NCBI GenBank assembly: GCA_032718475.1
Contig: JAUCBJ010008830.1
Span: forward strand, 1-64,000
Origin: Nemertoderma westbladi
Lineage: Eukaryota; Xenacoelomorpha; Nemertodermatida; Nemertodermatidae
Direction: 5' to 3'
Length of the DNA: 64,000 bases
A program made the translations under genes and the position numbers. Shown piece by piece: positions 53,390 through 64,000 of the stretch (positions within the stretch are counted from its first letter, which is position 1; every line of letters begins with the position of its first letter). The notes below the pieces were generated by a model, which was not told where the DNA came from, searched no databases, and was given only the letters and a program-made list of their open reading frames with translations.

Positions 53390-54931
53390 CTAAATATGTA
53401 AATATCTAAATATATATGTTGGAATTGTTAAGTTAATTTCCTCCTCCTTATCTAAGACCCGATAATCATAGACATTATTTAAATCCATCCATTTAGATGG
53501 CCCATCGGAATATTCAAGATTAAAACAATGTTTATATTTTCCGGTCGCCTTACCAGCACGACTTATTACTGTGGCTGTTACTAATTCTTCATTTTCCTTT
53601 TCTCTAAACTGCACTCGATCGCCTGCTAGAGGATTAACAAAGAGTTTAACATTTGCCACCTCATTGGTCGTCTCATTGGTTTGTATAATAGGTTTATTTC
53701 TCACATCAGCAACTTCGGAAGTATATTCTTTTCTTATATCAGCAACTTCTGAAGTATGTTCTTTACCCCCATTGGACATTATTTCAACTGAGTTTGGTTC
53801 ATCCTCACCTATCAGATTATCAACTAAAGGACCAGTCTTGGAATTATCAACAGAACAGTGTAAAGAACCATTGTTGTTATCCGCAATTCTAGCTGAACGT
53901 ATTCGTGATGGGTGAACACGAACATATGTGCTACCATGTTTTACCAATATTTGTTGACCATCCTGTCCAATGACAGAACCAGGGCCACGCCACTCTGGAA
54001 ATTCTATTCGTTAATAATACACCAATTCACCACTGGTAACCTTATCCCCACTATCTCTTACATTGTGTTTTAGAGCACGGCGTAACCGTTCTGATGATTC
54101 ATTTTTAATGAATTCCTGACGAGCAGCATGCATGGCATTAAGATTGTCTGCAACTACAGTGCTTGTGATGTTACCTTCCAAGGCGGGTAGTTTATTATTC
54201 TCTACTGTGGGACGCATTGGATTTTTTCCAAAAACTAATTGATTGGGTGAAAACCCATGAACATTAGTTAATGCATTGCGAGCAGCAACTGCCCATGCCA
54301 CTGCCACATCAATTTCACATTTTTCTTGAGCCATTATCTTTTGAACATCTAAGCCAAGAACTGCGTTCTGCCGTTCACACAGACCATTGGACCACGGTGA
54401 TTCAGCAGCAGTAGGTAGAACTCTTATGTTAAAATTTTCAGCAAGATTAATAAATTGTGCATTGTTAAATTCACCTCCATTATCTACAAGAAATTTCCGA
54501 GGATGGCCAAATGTAATTATCCACGATTTAAAAATTCCTTGAATTACTTTGTGAGACTGTTTACTCCAAAGCACACAGGCAGAACGATAACGAGTAAATG
54601 TGTCTACCAAATGTAGAATAATATTGTTATTAATAAACTTCAGATCTAATGCAATAGTGCCATTGAACTCATTACTTATTGGTAGACCAACAACAGGCCT
54701 AGGCGGTGGCTTGTTAAATCTGCGACATATGTCACAACTTTTTTGAATTTCTTCTAACTGATTTGCTAGCCCTTCTGGAACACTTCCAGTCCCCTTAATT
54801 AAACGAACTAATTTATCTGCTGGTGCATGTGCAAACTGGCGGTGCAACTTTATAGCTACTTTCTTCATTTCATCAGTTGACTTTATTTCACACGAAATTG
54901 AACTTCCTTTACTAATGCAATAGATATGCAA
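53390..54931 (-). pseudogene. Copia pol: integrase and C-terminal linker
   Basis: Zinc-binding HHCC region (HRQFAHAPADKL...CDICRRF), then the catalytic core with Asp in ALDLKFI, Asp in LVDNGGEF and Glu in PWSNGLCERQN. A single in-frame TAA at 54011-54013 separates this from the integrase C-terminal part (53947-53390; VKHGSTYVRVHPSRIR) and a variable linker containing a duplicated EVADIRKEYTS/EVADVRNK phrase. A frameshift near 53390-53400, at a short ATATTTAGAT duplication, precedes the RT. Confidence 0.88.
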
Positions 54932-56164
54932 AAATGCCCTGCAATATTATCAACAGTTGGAATCTTTTGTCCAAACATTATTACTTCATTCTTTCTAAAA
55001 TCAAGAGCTGCATTTGCCTTAGCTAATGAATGTTTAGAGTAATGGAGGAATATTGCATGATACCACTGATGCTTGGACATGAACCCGCTTATTGCCAATT
55101 AGACAAGGAATCTTCACACATTTGTCAGATATCACGTTTTTCCCATCACCAAACCTAAATAAAGTGCGACTTGGAGTTTCAACAACCTCAGATTTTTCAA
55201 TATCGCTGAGACTGTCTAGATATGCCATATACCACAACTGCCCACACACTGATTTGGTACAGCCAGAGTCCAGAATTGCTAACCCAATAGTGTCTTCTAA
55301 ATACACATTGGTCTGAGCTGTTAAAACATACACATCATCACACTCACCAAAATCATCCCCTTCATTAAACATAAACATACCTGAAATGTCTCTGTAACTT
55401 GTAAGAAGAACATCAACTTCCTCACTGACTGTCTCCCCTTGACCATCACAGAAGTGGGCGGTTTCATTGTCGTCAACTCCAATCCTCCTCTGAAAGCAAT
55501 TAGCTGCATAGTGATAAATACTCCCACACCTTAAACATTTAGTTATATTACCATATCGATCCAGGGGATTTCTTACTGCACCAGAACCCCGACTTTGTCC
55601 TCGGTCAAACTGATATGAAGAACCCCAATCTCTGCCAAGCTGATCTGAAAACTGACCTCGACCAAACTGATCACTATGTCCACTATACTGACCACGGGAA
55701 TACTGATTCGGCCTTCGATAATTAAACCTACCAACTCCTCCTCCACGCTGGTAACCTTTAAATCCTCTATCAGTAAAATATACCTCATCTTCACCTATTT
55801 CATCCGAACACACTAAAGCTTCCTGCTTTATATCCAACTCACCTAATCCTGATGAAACCTCACTTCTCTTCCCTGAAATTTTCTTCAATGTGTCTCGCAT
55901 ACCTTTGAAACTTAAAACAGGGACAGTTGTCCTTGCGAGTTGTTCTTCTGTGTGTGACAGTCCAGCGCTCTTTAAAAGTCTGAATGCAATCACCCCATCT
56001 GGCAGCTCCATACCATGTTTCCTTACTTTTGAATATAAATTATCAAATTCCACCAGATATTCCTCCATGGTTATCCCAACTGCGGGATCCATCGGGGACA
56101 TCATCGCGATCCGGGAGCCGTTCTTTAACGGCCAGTAGATGCTGGCCAACAAAGGGAACCCCAT
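54883..56164 (-). pseudogene. Copia gag and aspartic protease
   Basis: ATG 56164. A gag domain of the Copia UBN2 type (VGITMEEYLVEFDNLYSKVR, LPDGVIAFRLLKSAGL) is followed by an Arg/Gly/Gln-rich RNA-binding tract (YSRGQYSGHSDQFGRGQ), a CCHC knuckle (CLRCGSIYHYAANC), then the protease active site LAILDSGCTKSVCG. The frame breaks near 55034; ORF 55098-54883 and then the integrase frame continue, indicating two frameshifts before the HHCC region. No 5' LTR is recognisable beyond 56164, so the element is probably 5'-truncated. Confidence 0.85.
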
Positions 56165-56317
56165 TATATCGACGACTCAACGAATATCAGTCATCAATAA
56201 GAAAATGGTTTGGTAGCAGATACCGATAGACACCTCCCTGGACGATGACAGTATCTGTGGGTTCTCTTATCCATCTGTCTGAGTGAATTTTTTCACGCCG
56301 ATGGTTTCACCAAACGA

Positions 56318-56761
56318 TTGTGGGGGGCGGCCTCTGGAACAAGAGGTACACATCTAACGAAGAAGCGCAGTCACGGCTGGGCCCTGGAGATGTGGATGGT
56401 CCCAGACATACCTGAGTTCCCAGAACCGACGGCATGGCTGGTCAGCCATCAGCTGACGAATTTGTTCGTCGCGAAGGACGCAATAACTCTGCCTTGTGCT
56501 GGTCGCGTAGTCGCGAGCAATGATAGGTTGCTGGCAGAGGCCATGGATAGAGGTTTGCCCCATCGCAGTCGGTGGGTTTAACATCACCAGCTGGTACAAG
56601 GCCGGAGTCTCCATCCAAAAGGATGGAGAAAACATAATAACTGAAGTCACTGGAGTTCATATATTGTCCATCACGCTGGCCAACGGCGTTAACGACACTA
56701 TTCGTGCAGCGATGCTGCAAACTTCTGGAGGTGGTACTGACACTCCACTATTTATGGAGTA
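56318..56761 (+). other. Unrecognised short ORFs on both strands
   Basis: GC-richer segment with overlapping ORFs on both strands (plus 56318-56581 and 56520-56762, minus 56354-56650 and 56442-56720). The plus frame ending VGGFNITSWYKAGVSIQKDG...SITLANGVNDTIRAAML looks the most protein-like. No family recognised; it may be an exon or 5' region of the Copia element. Confidence 0.3.
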
Positions 56762-57029
56762 ACTGGTTGACCAACTCCCAATTAATTTAATTATATTGTA
56801 ATCACAATCAATAATCATCAATCTGTAATATCAAATTAAATAGGTTCATTAATAAATTACCAATTACATATTAAGTTGATACGTTTCATATTAATTAACT
56901 CAGTAAAGCAGTAAAGTAAGGTTCCACGACAAAATATAATTCAAACTGATATAAAATAATTTTAATAGTGCTTCATTACCTACATATACATATTTACATT
57001 TCAATTTACCCTGTTCGGGTATACATTAG

Positions 57030-58345
57030 GGCGGTGCGTTTTTTACGATTTCATTGTTCTGCAGGTGCACAAAAGTTGCCAAATTGTAAAAAAATAAGGC
57101 AGAAAATTTATATAAATTTCATCTATATCTTCACGGATCCCAAGAGGGTTGAAATTTTGAGCCATCGCGATGCACCATAATTAAATTTATAACAATATAA
57201 CACATTATCAAAGATCAATGACTTAAGAAAGAACTTCCTTCATGCATCAAATGTCATCAAATGGGTCCAAACTTAGTTAGATACGGATTGGATTTGGACA
57301 ATTTGGACATGGATTTTGGGACCAAGGGAAGTAGTGCCATAGGTACATGGCAAGAACCTACCCTTTGGCCCAAGTACCTCTTATTCTCAATTTTCGCGAT
57401 AGACAACTTTTAGTTCTCCTACTACATTAATATTATGCTCATTAGAACCGCAATGACCGATTTAGTGGGGATAGACACCATTAAAACAAGCGCAGAGCGA
57501 ATAGTTCTTGAGATATTGGAGAAAATGTTAAGTCCGGCACGTCAAGTCAACATGAGTGCCATGATTTATAGACAAATACACAAAAATTTTACTTCTAATT
57601 ATCTTAAATCATCAAATATATACACATCACTGCAACGAATTGATTTAGTGTATACAGACACCTTCAAAATGAAAGAGTAGTGATTAGTTGACTATAGTTT
57701 TTGTACAAAATGTGTGTAATGGGTCAACTCAATATCAAGTATCAATTTGTAGACATAGTCTTGACATTTTGTAAAATAATTCAAGAACTAATGACTCTAC
57801 TCTTATTTTGAAGGTGTCTACACCCACTACATCGATCATTTTCTGTGATGTGTCTATTCTTGATCCCTTGAGATATTCTTGATTCCTTGAGATGAGATAA
57901 TTCAAAGTATCATTTTTAATGTATTTGTCCATATCGCATCAAGGCGGTAATGTAGACTTGTGCTGGACTTCACATTTTCTGCGATAACTCAAGAACTATT
58001 CGCTCTACGATTGTTTTGAAGGTGTCTACCCCCACTAAATTATTTCGGTTCTAATGAGCATAATATTAATGCTTAATGCAGTAGGAGAACTAAAAGTTGG
58101 CCATCGCGAAAATTGAGAATAATCATCATTTGCGCCATAGGGTAGGTTCTGGCCATGTGCCTGTCTACCTGTGGCACTAGTTCCCTTGATCCAAAAATTA
58201 AAATGTTGGTTTCTAACTAAGTTTGGACCCATTTGATGACATTTGATGCATGCAGGAAGTTCTTTCTTGGGTCATTGATCTTGGCAACTTTTGTGCACCA
58301 GTAGAACAATGAAATCGAAAAAAAAATTAAAAAAAATTAAACGCA
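57030..58345. mobile_element. Large foldback element with arms of several hundred bp
   Basis: The left arm (57030-57480) reads GGTGCGTTTTTTACGATTTC, TTCTGCAGGTGCACAAAAGTTGCC, ATGTCATCAAATGGGTCCAA, GGTTCTAATGAGCATAAT-complement and ends in TTTAGTGGGGATAGACACC. The right arm (57990-58345) repeats these in inverted order and orientation, ending AAACGCATCACC. Identity is roughly 80-90 percent with indels. The interior holds further inverted copies of a GGTGTCTACNCCCACTA motif and AAGAACTA-TTCGCTC phrases. No transposase ORF. It fits a non-autonomous foldback/MITE-type element with composite inverted repeats. Confidence 0.75.
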
Positions 58346-59153
58346 TCACCATAGTTAGCAGTTAGATTGCATTATTATTATTATTACCTAGGTACAGACT
58401 CTATTGTTAAATTTAGTTGGAAATTAATTTATAAATTAAAAAATTACAATATATATTTAAATTTATTACTTGATGCCACAGCGCTCTGCAGTGTAGACGA
58501 ATTGCCTCAACCATCACTAATGACATCCCGTCCTTCCCACACTTATATAGTTTTCAGCAATTCACGAATATAGGTCTATGAAATTCCCCTTCAACTCCAC
58601 CACCCCAGACTGAGACTCCAGACTGAGACTCCTCTCTTCAGGAAAATAGTTTTACACTATATTATATTTACTATATATATAATATTTACCTACACACACC
58701 TTCTTCATTCTCCATATTGAGTTACATCCCATTAGGCCTACTAAAGAAATTAAAAGCAATAAAAAATATAATAGTCACTGTTGGTTTAAGTATATAAGAA
58801 TAAAGAAGGAAAAATAAATACTGAGCAAAATTCTATGGACAGTGACAGTACCATATATCATAAATATAGTGATATGAAGACAGGCCATCCACGAGAAACC
58901 GCAATTCTGTGCCAATATGAAGACTATCAACCATATATGGTAACCAACTATTTGATATTATTACTATATTACATGTACCGTAGGCCAATTTATCATATTT
59001 ATCGATTTAACATTTTTGATATTAACAGATGAATAATAATATACTTCTTACCGCTGTACTGGTAGGGCCTCGGCCTACTCAAACAGACTCATACTCAAAT
59101 TATGAATTATCGATACTGCTATTGGACCTAAATAACTTTTATCTGTTTATGTT
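58346..59153. other. Non-coding AT-rich sequence
   Basis: Contains a tandem duplication of CCAGACTGAGACTC (about 58608-58633). No gene. Confidence 0.4.
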
Positions 59154-59419
59154 TGAAGTAGTTCCTCGCCCTGAGCACCGTCGTATGCATAATAAAGGAA
59201 GGATGAAATGATCTTTAGGTGCCGCTGTAATTAGTTCTGCTGTTGCTCGGTCCGGTCTTGTTGTAGAGTTTCTGTAGTTAGGTACATTAGGTACCAGAGC
59301 CACTGAAGAAGGCATGTTTAATTGTAATTGTCCACATCTACAATTTTGGGTTGAAATATTTTGGCATTTATAATATAATTACAGCGGCACCTAAAGATCA
59401 TTTCATCCTTCCTTTATTA
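59154..59419. mobile_element. 266-bp insertion with 43-bp perfect inverted repeat and 16-bp direct flanks
   Basis: TTTATCTGTTTATGTT flanks the segment at 59138-59153 and 59420-59435, a probable target-site duplication. Inside, 59191-59233 (starting AATAAAGGAAGGATGAAATG) is exactly reverse-complementary to 59376-59418. The 37 bp between the left flank and the first arm has no counterpart on the right. The long flank duplication suggests retroposition rather than cut-and-paste. Confidence 0.75.
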
Positions 59420-60563
59420 TTTATCTGTTTATGTTATCACTGGTGAATGACTACTGTACCACTTCAGCGCTTCATTCGTTGTTTAAGTACCAGCATGGTA
59501 GTAAACGAGGCAAAGGAAAATAATAAATTTATAATCGATACTGGTAAGATCGGCACAGTATTTAATTAACTAAAACAGAGTATAATAAAACCGTCTGAAA
59601 ATGTCGTAAACTAAGTTCTGTAAAGTAATGGTTAATAAGTGCATGCACTTCAGTCAATGGATGAAGACCAATCCACCAATTCAATATACCGGAATATAAT
59701 AACAGCCCACAAGGAATCAGCTAAGAGGCATATCCCCTGGGTTGGTGTAGTGGCGTAAATATCATGTAATGATGAGTTCCCCACTAGACCGCCCAAATCA
59801 GGTAACCCGCCCGTCCGGTGGAAAGGAAACTGATAACTAAACGCTCCAGTGTGGTGTCTGTGCAGGCCGATCCCTACACAGCACCATAGTAATACAGAAT
59901 ATAAACAGAATGTAAACAGATAACAAACAATAAATCAGATATGCATAAGTAAATAAGGCAATAATATAAGTGAATACGTAAAATGAATAAGGAATCTGTA
60001 CTACTAAAGAACTATATGCCATAAAACAACAATATCACCTTCACTCTGTCACCAAACCAACTGAACCAATATTGCTAGTCTGTGTATAATGTACCCCGGT
60101 AGCGCGGATGAATATTCCCTAGTAATGAGTCAGAATGGGGGTTTAAGACCCCAGCCTGGCACCCATATGTAGCAAAAACCCTAATTAAGTACATAATCCT
60201 ACTACCTAAAACTAAAACCTACTGAAACCCCCCCAATATAACAATAAACTAGTATATAATGTAGTACGTATTGACCGCCTAATTGCACATTCATGTCCCT
60301 GCCTCCAGCCGGCAAGGCCAATATCCCATCTCCCTGCTACCTATGTCTTGCCACAGGTGCGGCCAGGCAGCCAGCCTATCCCAGATCACGTGCTCTTTGT
60401 ATACCTCGTTTGTAATCCACCTAGCCCCATGTGTGTATTGATACCTTGAGAGTTGACTTGGTGGAAGGCGTACGTAGTAACCTAATACTAATATTCCTGG
60501 AAATCACTGCAGCCCAGTCCCCCCCCCCCCCCCCCGTGTGCCCTGTAACTAGTTTACCTACAC
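59420..60563. other. No recognised gene; C17 tract
   Basis: AT-rich until about 60280, then GC-richer. A C17 run lies at 60519-60535. The phrase TGGCACCCATATGTAGC near 60158 recalls an LTR/primer-site context but was not confirmed. Confidence 0.35.
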
Positions 60564-61466
60564 CTACAGTACAAACGCTACAGTAATTACCCCTACAGTA
60601 CAAACATTAGGCTTGGGTGGGAAACCCGTGGTACTAGTATAATATCTGTGTGGGTTTGGGAAGGGTAAGGTTCCGGTTGTCGGACACAGACCAGCCCAGT
60701 CTCTCGGGCAAAGGAACCCAGCCCAGTTCGGCGGTGCATACAATGCGTCGGTGTTTGGCGATGCCATTGCCTTAAACTGAAGTGCGGTATCCGCTATCGG
60801 TTCGATGTCCGCCGGCGCCCCTATAGGCGTCAGGTCGGTTTGAATCGCCGACCCTACCTTGTAGTTCTTCTTGTCCAATAGTATGTCTGTCATCACCTTT
60901 GGAATCTTATTCCAGATCCTCTCACCGTCCTTTAAGGGGTACGCGACGGCGATAACTAAACCTCCGGGCGATACGAGGTGTAGTACGGTGTCTAAAGTCT
61001 CCAGTGCCGGAGCCACGTAAGGCTTCGAAACTATTCCTTGTGCCGCCCTGGCTTCCTCCTGATTGATCCTCCGCCTCCGCTTTCGATGCTTCGGCCCAAT
61101 CAGCGTCAGGTTCCCATCCGCATCCCGGTCAGGGATGGCGGTGGGGGGCGCCTGGGCTTGTCCCTCTGTGTCAACTCCCAGGTATCCCAGTTCTCTGACG
61201 TCCTCCACGAAGCGCTTCCAGTATCCCCTTGGCTCATCTCCGGGTTCTACAGGAACTCTTAGTGATCGCTCGTTGCCCACCTTGATGTAGTGTAGGTTGT
61301 CACGACACGCCTTCAGGAGTGGCCTCGTCCCGTATGTTGTCGTCCTCAGTCTGTCGAACCTGTGCATAAGCGACGTCTGCAGCTTATATCCCTGTTGGTC
61401 CGTGGATAGGCGCCGGAAAGATCTCGTTCCGGCCCAGAAGGTGTACGTGCCGCTGTCGTCCGACAT
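60564..61466 (-). CDS. Intact unrecognised 300-aa protein beside a BEL pol
   Basis: Open from ATG 61466 to 60564, in GC-richer DNA like the adjacent BEL pol. It contains an Arg-rich N-terminal region (RSFRRLSTDQQGYKLQ), a Trp/Arg segment (GYWKRFVEDVRELGYLG), a strongly basic stretch (GPKHRKRRRRINQEE, residues about 124-140) that could be a nuclear signal or RNA-binding patch, and a hydrophobic LVSPGGLVIAVAYPL stretch too short and polar to be a sure membrane helix. The last ~25 residues run through low-complexity repeats (TACAGTACAAAC at 60565-60610). Because it lies downstream of pol on the same strand with an AT-rich, LTR-like gap between, it could be the gag of a second tandem element or an env-position gene; neither is shown. 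Confidence 0.45.
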   Translation of the reverse strand: MSDDSGTYTFWAGTRSFRRLSTDQQGYKLQTSLMHRFDRLRTTTYGTRPLLKACRDNLHYIKVGNERSLRVPVEPGDEPRGYWKRFVEDVRELGYLGVDTEGQAQAPPTAIPDRDADGNLTLIGPKHRKRRRRINQEEARAAQGIVSKPYVAPALETLDTVLHLVSPGGLVIAVAYPLKDGERIWNKIPKVMTDILLDKKNYKVGSAIQTDLTPIGAPADIEPIADTALQFKAMASPNTDALYAPPNWAGFLCPRDWAGLCPTTGTLPFPNPHRYYTSTTGFPPKPNVCTVGVITVAFVL

Positions 61467-62049
61467 GACGCTACCCGCGCGCTAAATGCCTGAAGAGGCA
61501 ACGGGGTTTAGAGTTTGCTGGGTTGCTCGATTTTGAGGTTGCCAGCCGTATACTCTCGGTAGCCTTGGTAACGGCAGTATCTTCCACGTATACTAGTATC
61601 GTATAATTAATGGATATATTGTCTTATATAAGAACAAGGTCTCAATTGTAGATTAATTGTTATTACAGTTAGCTAGTAAAAGGTTGAGAGTTGAACCTTT
61701 GTAATAAGTGTATTGTACCACGAATTCCCCCTATACTACAAACTGTCTAAGTTACATTTAGTATTTTAGGATATTACGTAATTATGGATGGTACTGTGTG
61801 CTATTTATTATTATTATTATTGAAATTACAAATTCGTGTGATTGCACGGTAATCAATAAATCATTTACATATAAATCTTACAATTGTAGTAAGTAAGCCA
61901 ACAAGGCCAATTTGATATAAAATAATATTATAAACACACGAAAGGCTAATAAGGTATTATCAGTTTATTACTTCACTGGTATTACTGCGAATCGTCTGAC
62001 GCCACGTATTTATAGTCGGGCCGTCGCGACTAAAGTCACGTTATTAAGG
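61467..62049 (-). other. AT-rich gap, possible BEL LTR
   Basis: Directly after the pol stop the minus strand has CTATAAATACGTGGCGTC (TATA-like, near 62008-62018), an AATAAA near 61967 and a purine run GGGGGAATTC near 61722. These are the ingredients of an LTR, but its ends cannot be matched to a second copy within the window. Confidence 0.35.
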
Positions 62050-64000
62050 TTAGTGTGCTGCCTCAAGGAGGCAACACTTGTTGACTGGTCGACGGTAAAC
62101 CTTCCCTGAAGCCTTCCGTAGACTCACGGTGCGAACGTGACCATCCTTGCTGTCGTGGGTCCTAACCACACGAGCCATGTCCCAGTCTCCCTTCTGTAAT
62201 GTGTCATCGGTCACGATGACAAGGTCTCCCAACTGTAGATCGCGGTACTCTTTGTTCCACTTTCTCCTCTGTCTTAACGTGGGTAGGTACTCTCGTACCC
62301 AACGATTCCAATACTCGTTCTTACACCGCTGAGCGACGATATATGGGTTACGAAGTCTCCCTCGCCGATCTCTCCCAACGGGTCTCGGACAGTTACTGGG
62401 CCTACACCCAACAAGTGGTTTGGCGTGAGGGCCTCCAGTGACTTCGGGTCATCGGTGGTAGCCACCAGGGGTCGTCCGTTAACAATGGTTTCGACCTCGG
62501 CGAAGATGGTTCTCATCGCATCTTCTGTCACTACGTGTCCGTGTGTAACGGCCTGAATGTGGTGTTTCACCACGCCCACCATAGCCTCCCAAACACCGGA
62601 CATATGAGGGGCATAGGGTGTGTGAAACGACCACTCGATTCCCGGTTCTTGGGTCTTCTCTACCGTCCCCTTGACAAAGGCCTGTTGTGCTCCTTCTAGT
62701 TCATGTTCAGCACCGACAAAGTTGGTTCCGTTGTCCGAGGAGATCTTCTTCGGTTCACCTCGGTGCGCGATAAAGCGCCGCAATGCGTTGAGAAACGCCG
62801 CTGCTGAAGCATCTGGTACTAGTTCGAGTGCTATAGCCCGCGTGGCGTAGCAGACGAATATTATTCCATACCCCTTTCGCATGGTCTTGAGTACTCGTCG
62901 AGTCCATCGAACGTATAAATCGATGGGGCCGAACATCCCTGTGTGGTGGAACGGTACGAGTCCCGCCGTTACCCTATCTTTCGGTAGCGGCGCCATCAGC
63001 TGTTCTAGCCGTCTATGCCATATCTTCTTACATTTAATGCAACCGCTAAGGATCTTCCTCACGGTTTGCCTGAGTCCCGTAGCTGTGAAGCTTTTACGCA
63101 CCCGCCACAATCGTCGCATCCTTACCCCCATGCGCGATGTCACAGTGTGTCTGCCACACCACTTGGTTCAGGGCTGTGGAGCCCGCAGGTAATATCATGG
63201 GCTGGCTTGCCACTATGAAATCCTTGGCGTTCGCCAACCGGGCCACGGATGCTACCATGATGCCATCCTCCAACTGGGGTGCTAACTTTCGTAGCGGACT
63301 GCTCTTCTGTACAGGCTTCCCCTCCCTGAGCCTCCTCCACTCCTCAGGGTAAGCTCGGGCCTGTACGTAGGTCACTACCATCCTCTCTGCCTCCTGTAGA
63401 GGCAACCTGACGGGTATGGTCTTGGTTATTCGGTACTTAGCTAAGGCTATGAACCAAGCCACCCTATTGATCATCCTCCTCCATGTTGAGGACTTGTCTA
63501 TGATCCTATCAATCCGAGGGTCTCTGACCGCCGGTGTGGTCACCATGGAGCACACCCGGACCTCCGGATCTGCTTTCAGAAGCTCCGATGCATTGGCCTC
63601 TGGGAACAAAGGCCAGTCCTTCCTGTTGGGTAGGAAAGCCGGCCCATGCTGCCACAGGTCCTCTTTCTGTTCGAAGGGGACCTCTAGGCTCCCCCTCGAT
63701 ACAAGGTCAGCTGGGTTCTGGTCAGTGGGGCAGTAACCCCAATCACTAACCTCTGTTAGGGTGCGGATATAGTCCACCCGGTTGGCGACGAATACTTTAA
63801 ATCGCCTACTCGGGTGGCTGATGTATAACACCACCGTGGTGGCATCAATCCAATATCTTACTAGTACGATGCACCCCAGGGCCCTTATAATGACCTGGGC
63901 CATCTACACGGCCAGTACCGATGCCATTAGTTCTAGGCGCGGTATGGTGGCCTGTGCTTTGGGTGCCACTCTTGCTTTGCTATAGACCAGGCGTGGGCGG
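62050..64000 (-). pseudogene. BEL/Pao retrotransposon pol: RNase H, integrase, C-terminal domain (runs off window)
   Basis: Minus strand from the window edge: RNase H start (YSKARVAPK, TIPRLELMASVLAV), an in-frame TAG, then WIDATTVVLYI, SRRFKVFVANRV and PTDQNPADLVSRG typical of BEL RNase H (ORF 63903-63094). A frameshift near 63100-63140 leads into the integrase ORF 63143-62274: zinc-binding C-x2-C (CIKCKK), catalytic core around GPIDLYV, SDNGTNFVGAE and the Glu region GVWEAMVG, then NGRPL. The final ORF 62232-62050 is the BEL-specific C-terminal domain (GDLVIVTDD...DMARVVRTH...RRPVNKCCLLE). Protease and RT lie beyond position 64000. It shows one stop and two frame breaks. Confidence 0.88.

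Noticed and set aside
60150..60180. LTR primer-binding site
   Set aside because: The TGGCACCC phrase is suggestive, but no matching LTR pair could be found.

Overview
This is AT-rich eukaryotic, almost certainly metazoan, DNA. It has spliced-looking exons, no operons, no CRISPR, many animal-type transposable elements and integrated viral genes. The mix (CR1/L2-like and other LINEs, Copia, BEL/Pao, a pogo-type transposase, Helitron, a TTAA-type MITE, a Polinton/adintovirus-like capsid block and an orthomyxovirus-like polymerase copy) suggests a marine invertebrate, but the phylum cannot be read from the sequence. No conserved housekeeping gene was recognised. The window is an accessory, transposon-dense region.

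Layout. 0-6 kb: a decayed unrecognised minus-strand gene (1785-3332) with a promoter-like upstream block, a 22-bp-TIR MITE and the first of four copies of one LINE family with a (TAG)n tail. 6-12 kb: an intact unrecognised ORF (6796-7854), two copies of a dispersed repeat carrying a CTGT microsatellite, degenerate ~150-bp repeats, and a short LINE copy preceded by a perfect 56-bp palindrome. 13-21 kb: a truncated LINE RT, the end of a Helitron helicase, a 732-bp TTAA MITE, a two-exon coiled-coil gene on the minus strand with a 211-bp tandem repeat array upstream, and a Helitron-like 3' terminus. 21.5-32.2 kb: a unit of about 4 kb present three times in tandem, with five exon-like blocks, a decayed SGNH-hydrolase domain and LINE fragments. 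32.2-33.5 kb: a LINE endonuclease fragment joined to a second copy of the last exon of the coiled-coil gene.

34.1-38.7 kb: a plus-strand viral morphogenesis block related to Polintons/adintoviruses: two paralogous capsid-like genes overlapping by one base, a conserved accessory gene, a basic core-peptide-like gene, a double-jelly-roll major-capsid-like gene with two in-frame stops, and an adenain-type protease lacking the expected His. No polymerase, integrase or packaging ATPase was found beside it. 39-46.5 kb: unrecognised ORFs, a tRNA-derived SINE, the most complete LINE copy nested in another repeat, and a truncated pogo-like transposase.

49.0-51.3 kb: a nearly full-length endogenous copy of an orthomyxovirus-like PB1 (RNA-dependent RNA polymerase subunit), broken by two frameshifts. 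It ends in a 14-A tract and is flanked by a candidate 9-bp target-site duplication, so it looks like a reverse-transcribed viral mRNA. It abuts the 3' LTR side of a decayed minus-strand Copia element (51.8-56.2 kb). 56-60 kb holds foldback elements. 60.5-64 kb holds a GC-richer unrecognised ORF and the 3' half of a BEL/Pao pol gene that runs off the window.

Most coding sequence here is mobile or viral and partly decayed. The best candidates for something new are the PB1 integration, the capsid block, the triplicated exon unit and several intact ORFs of unknown function.
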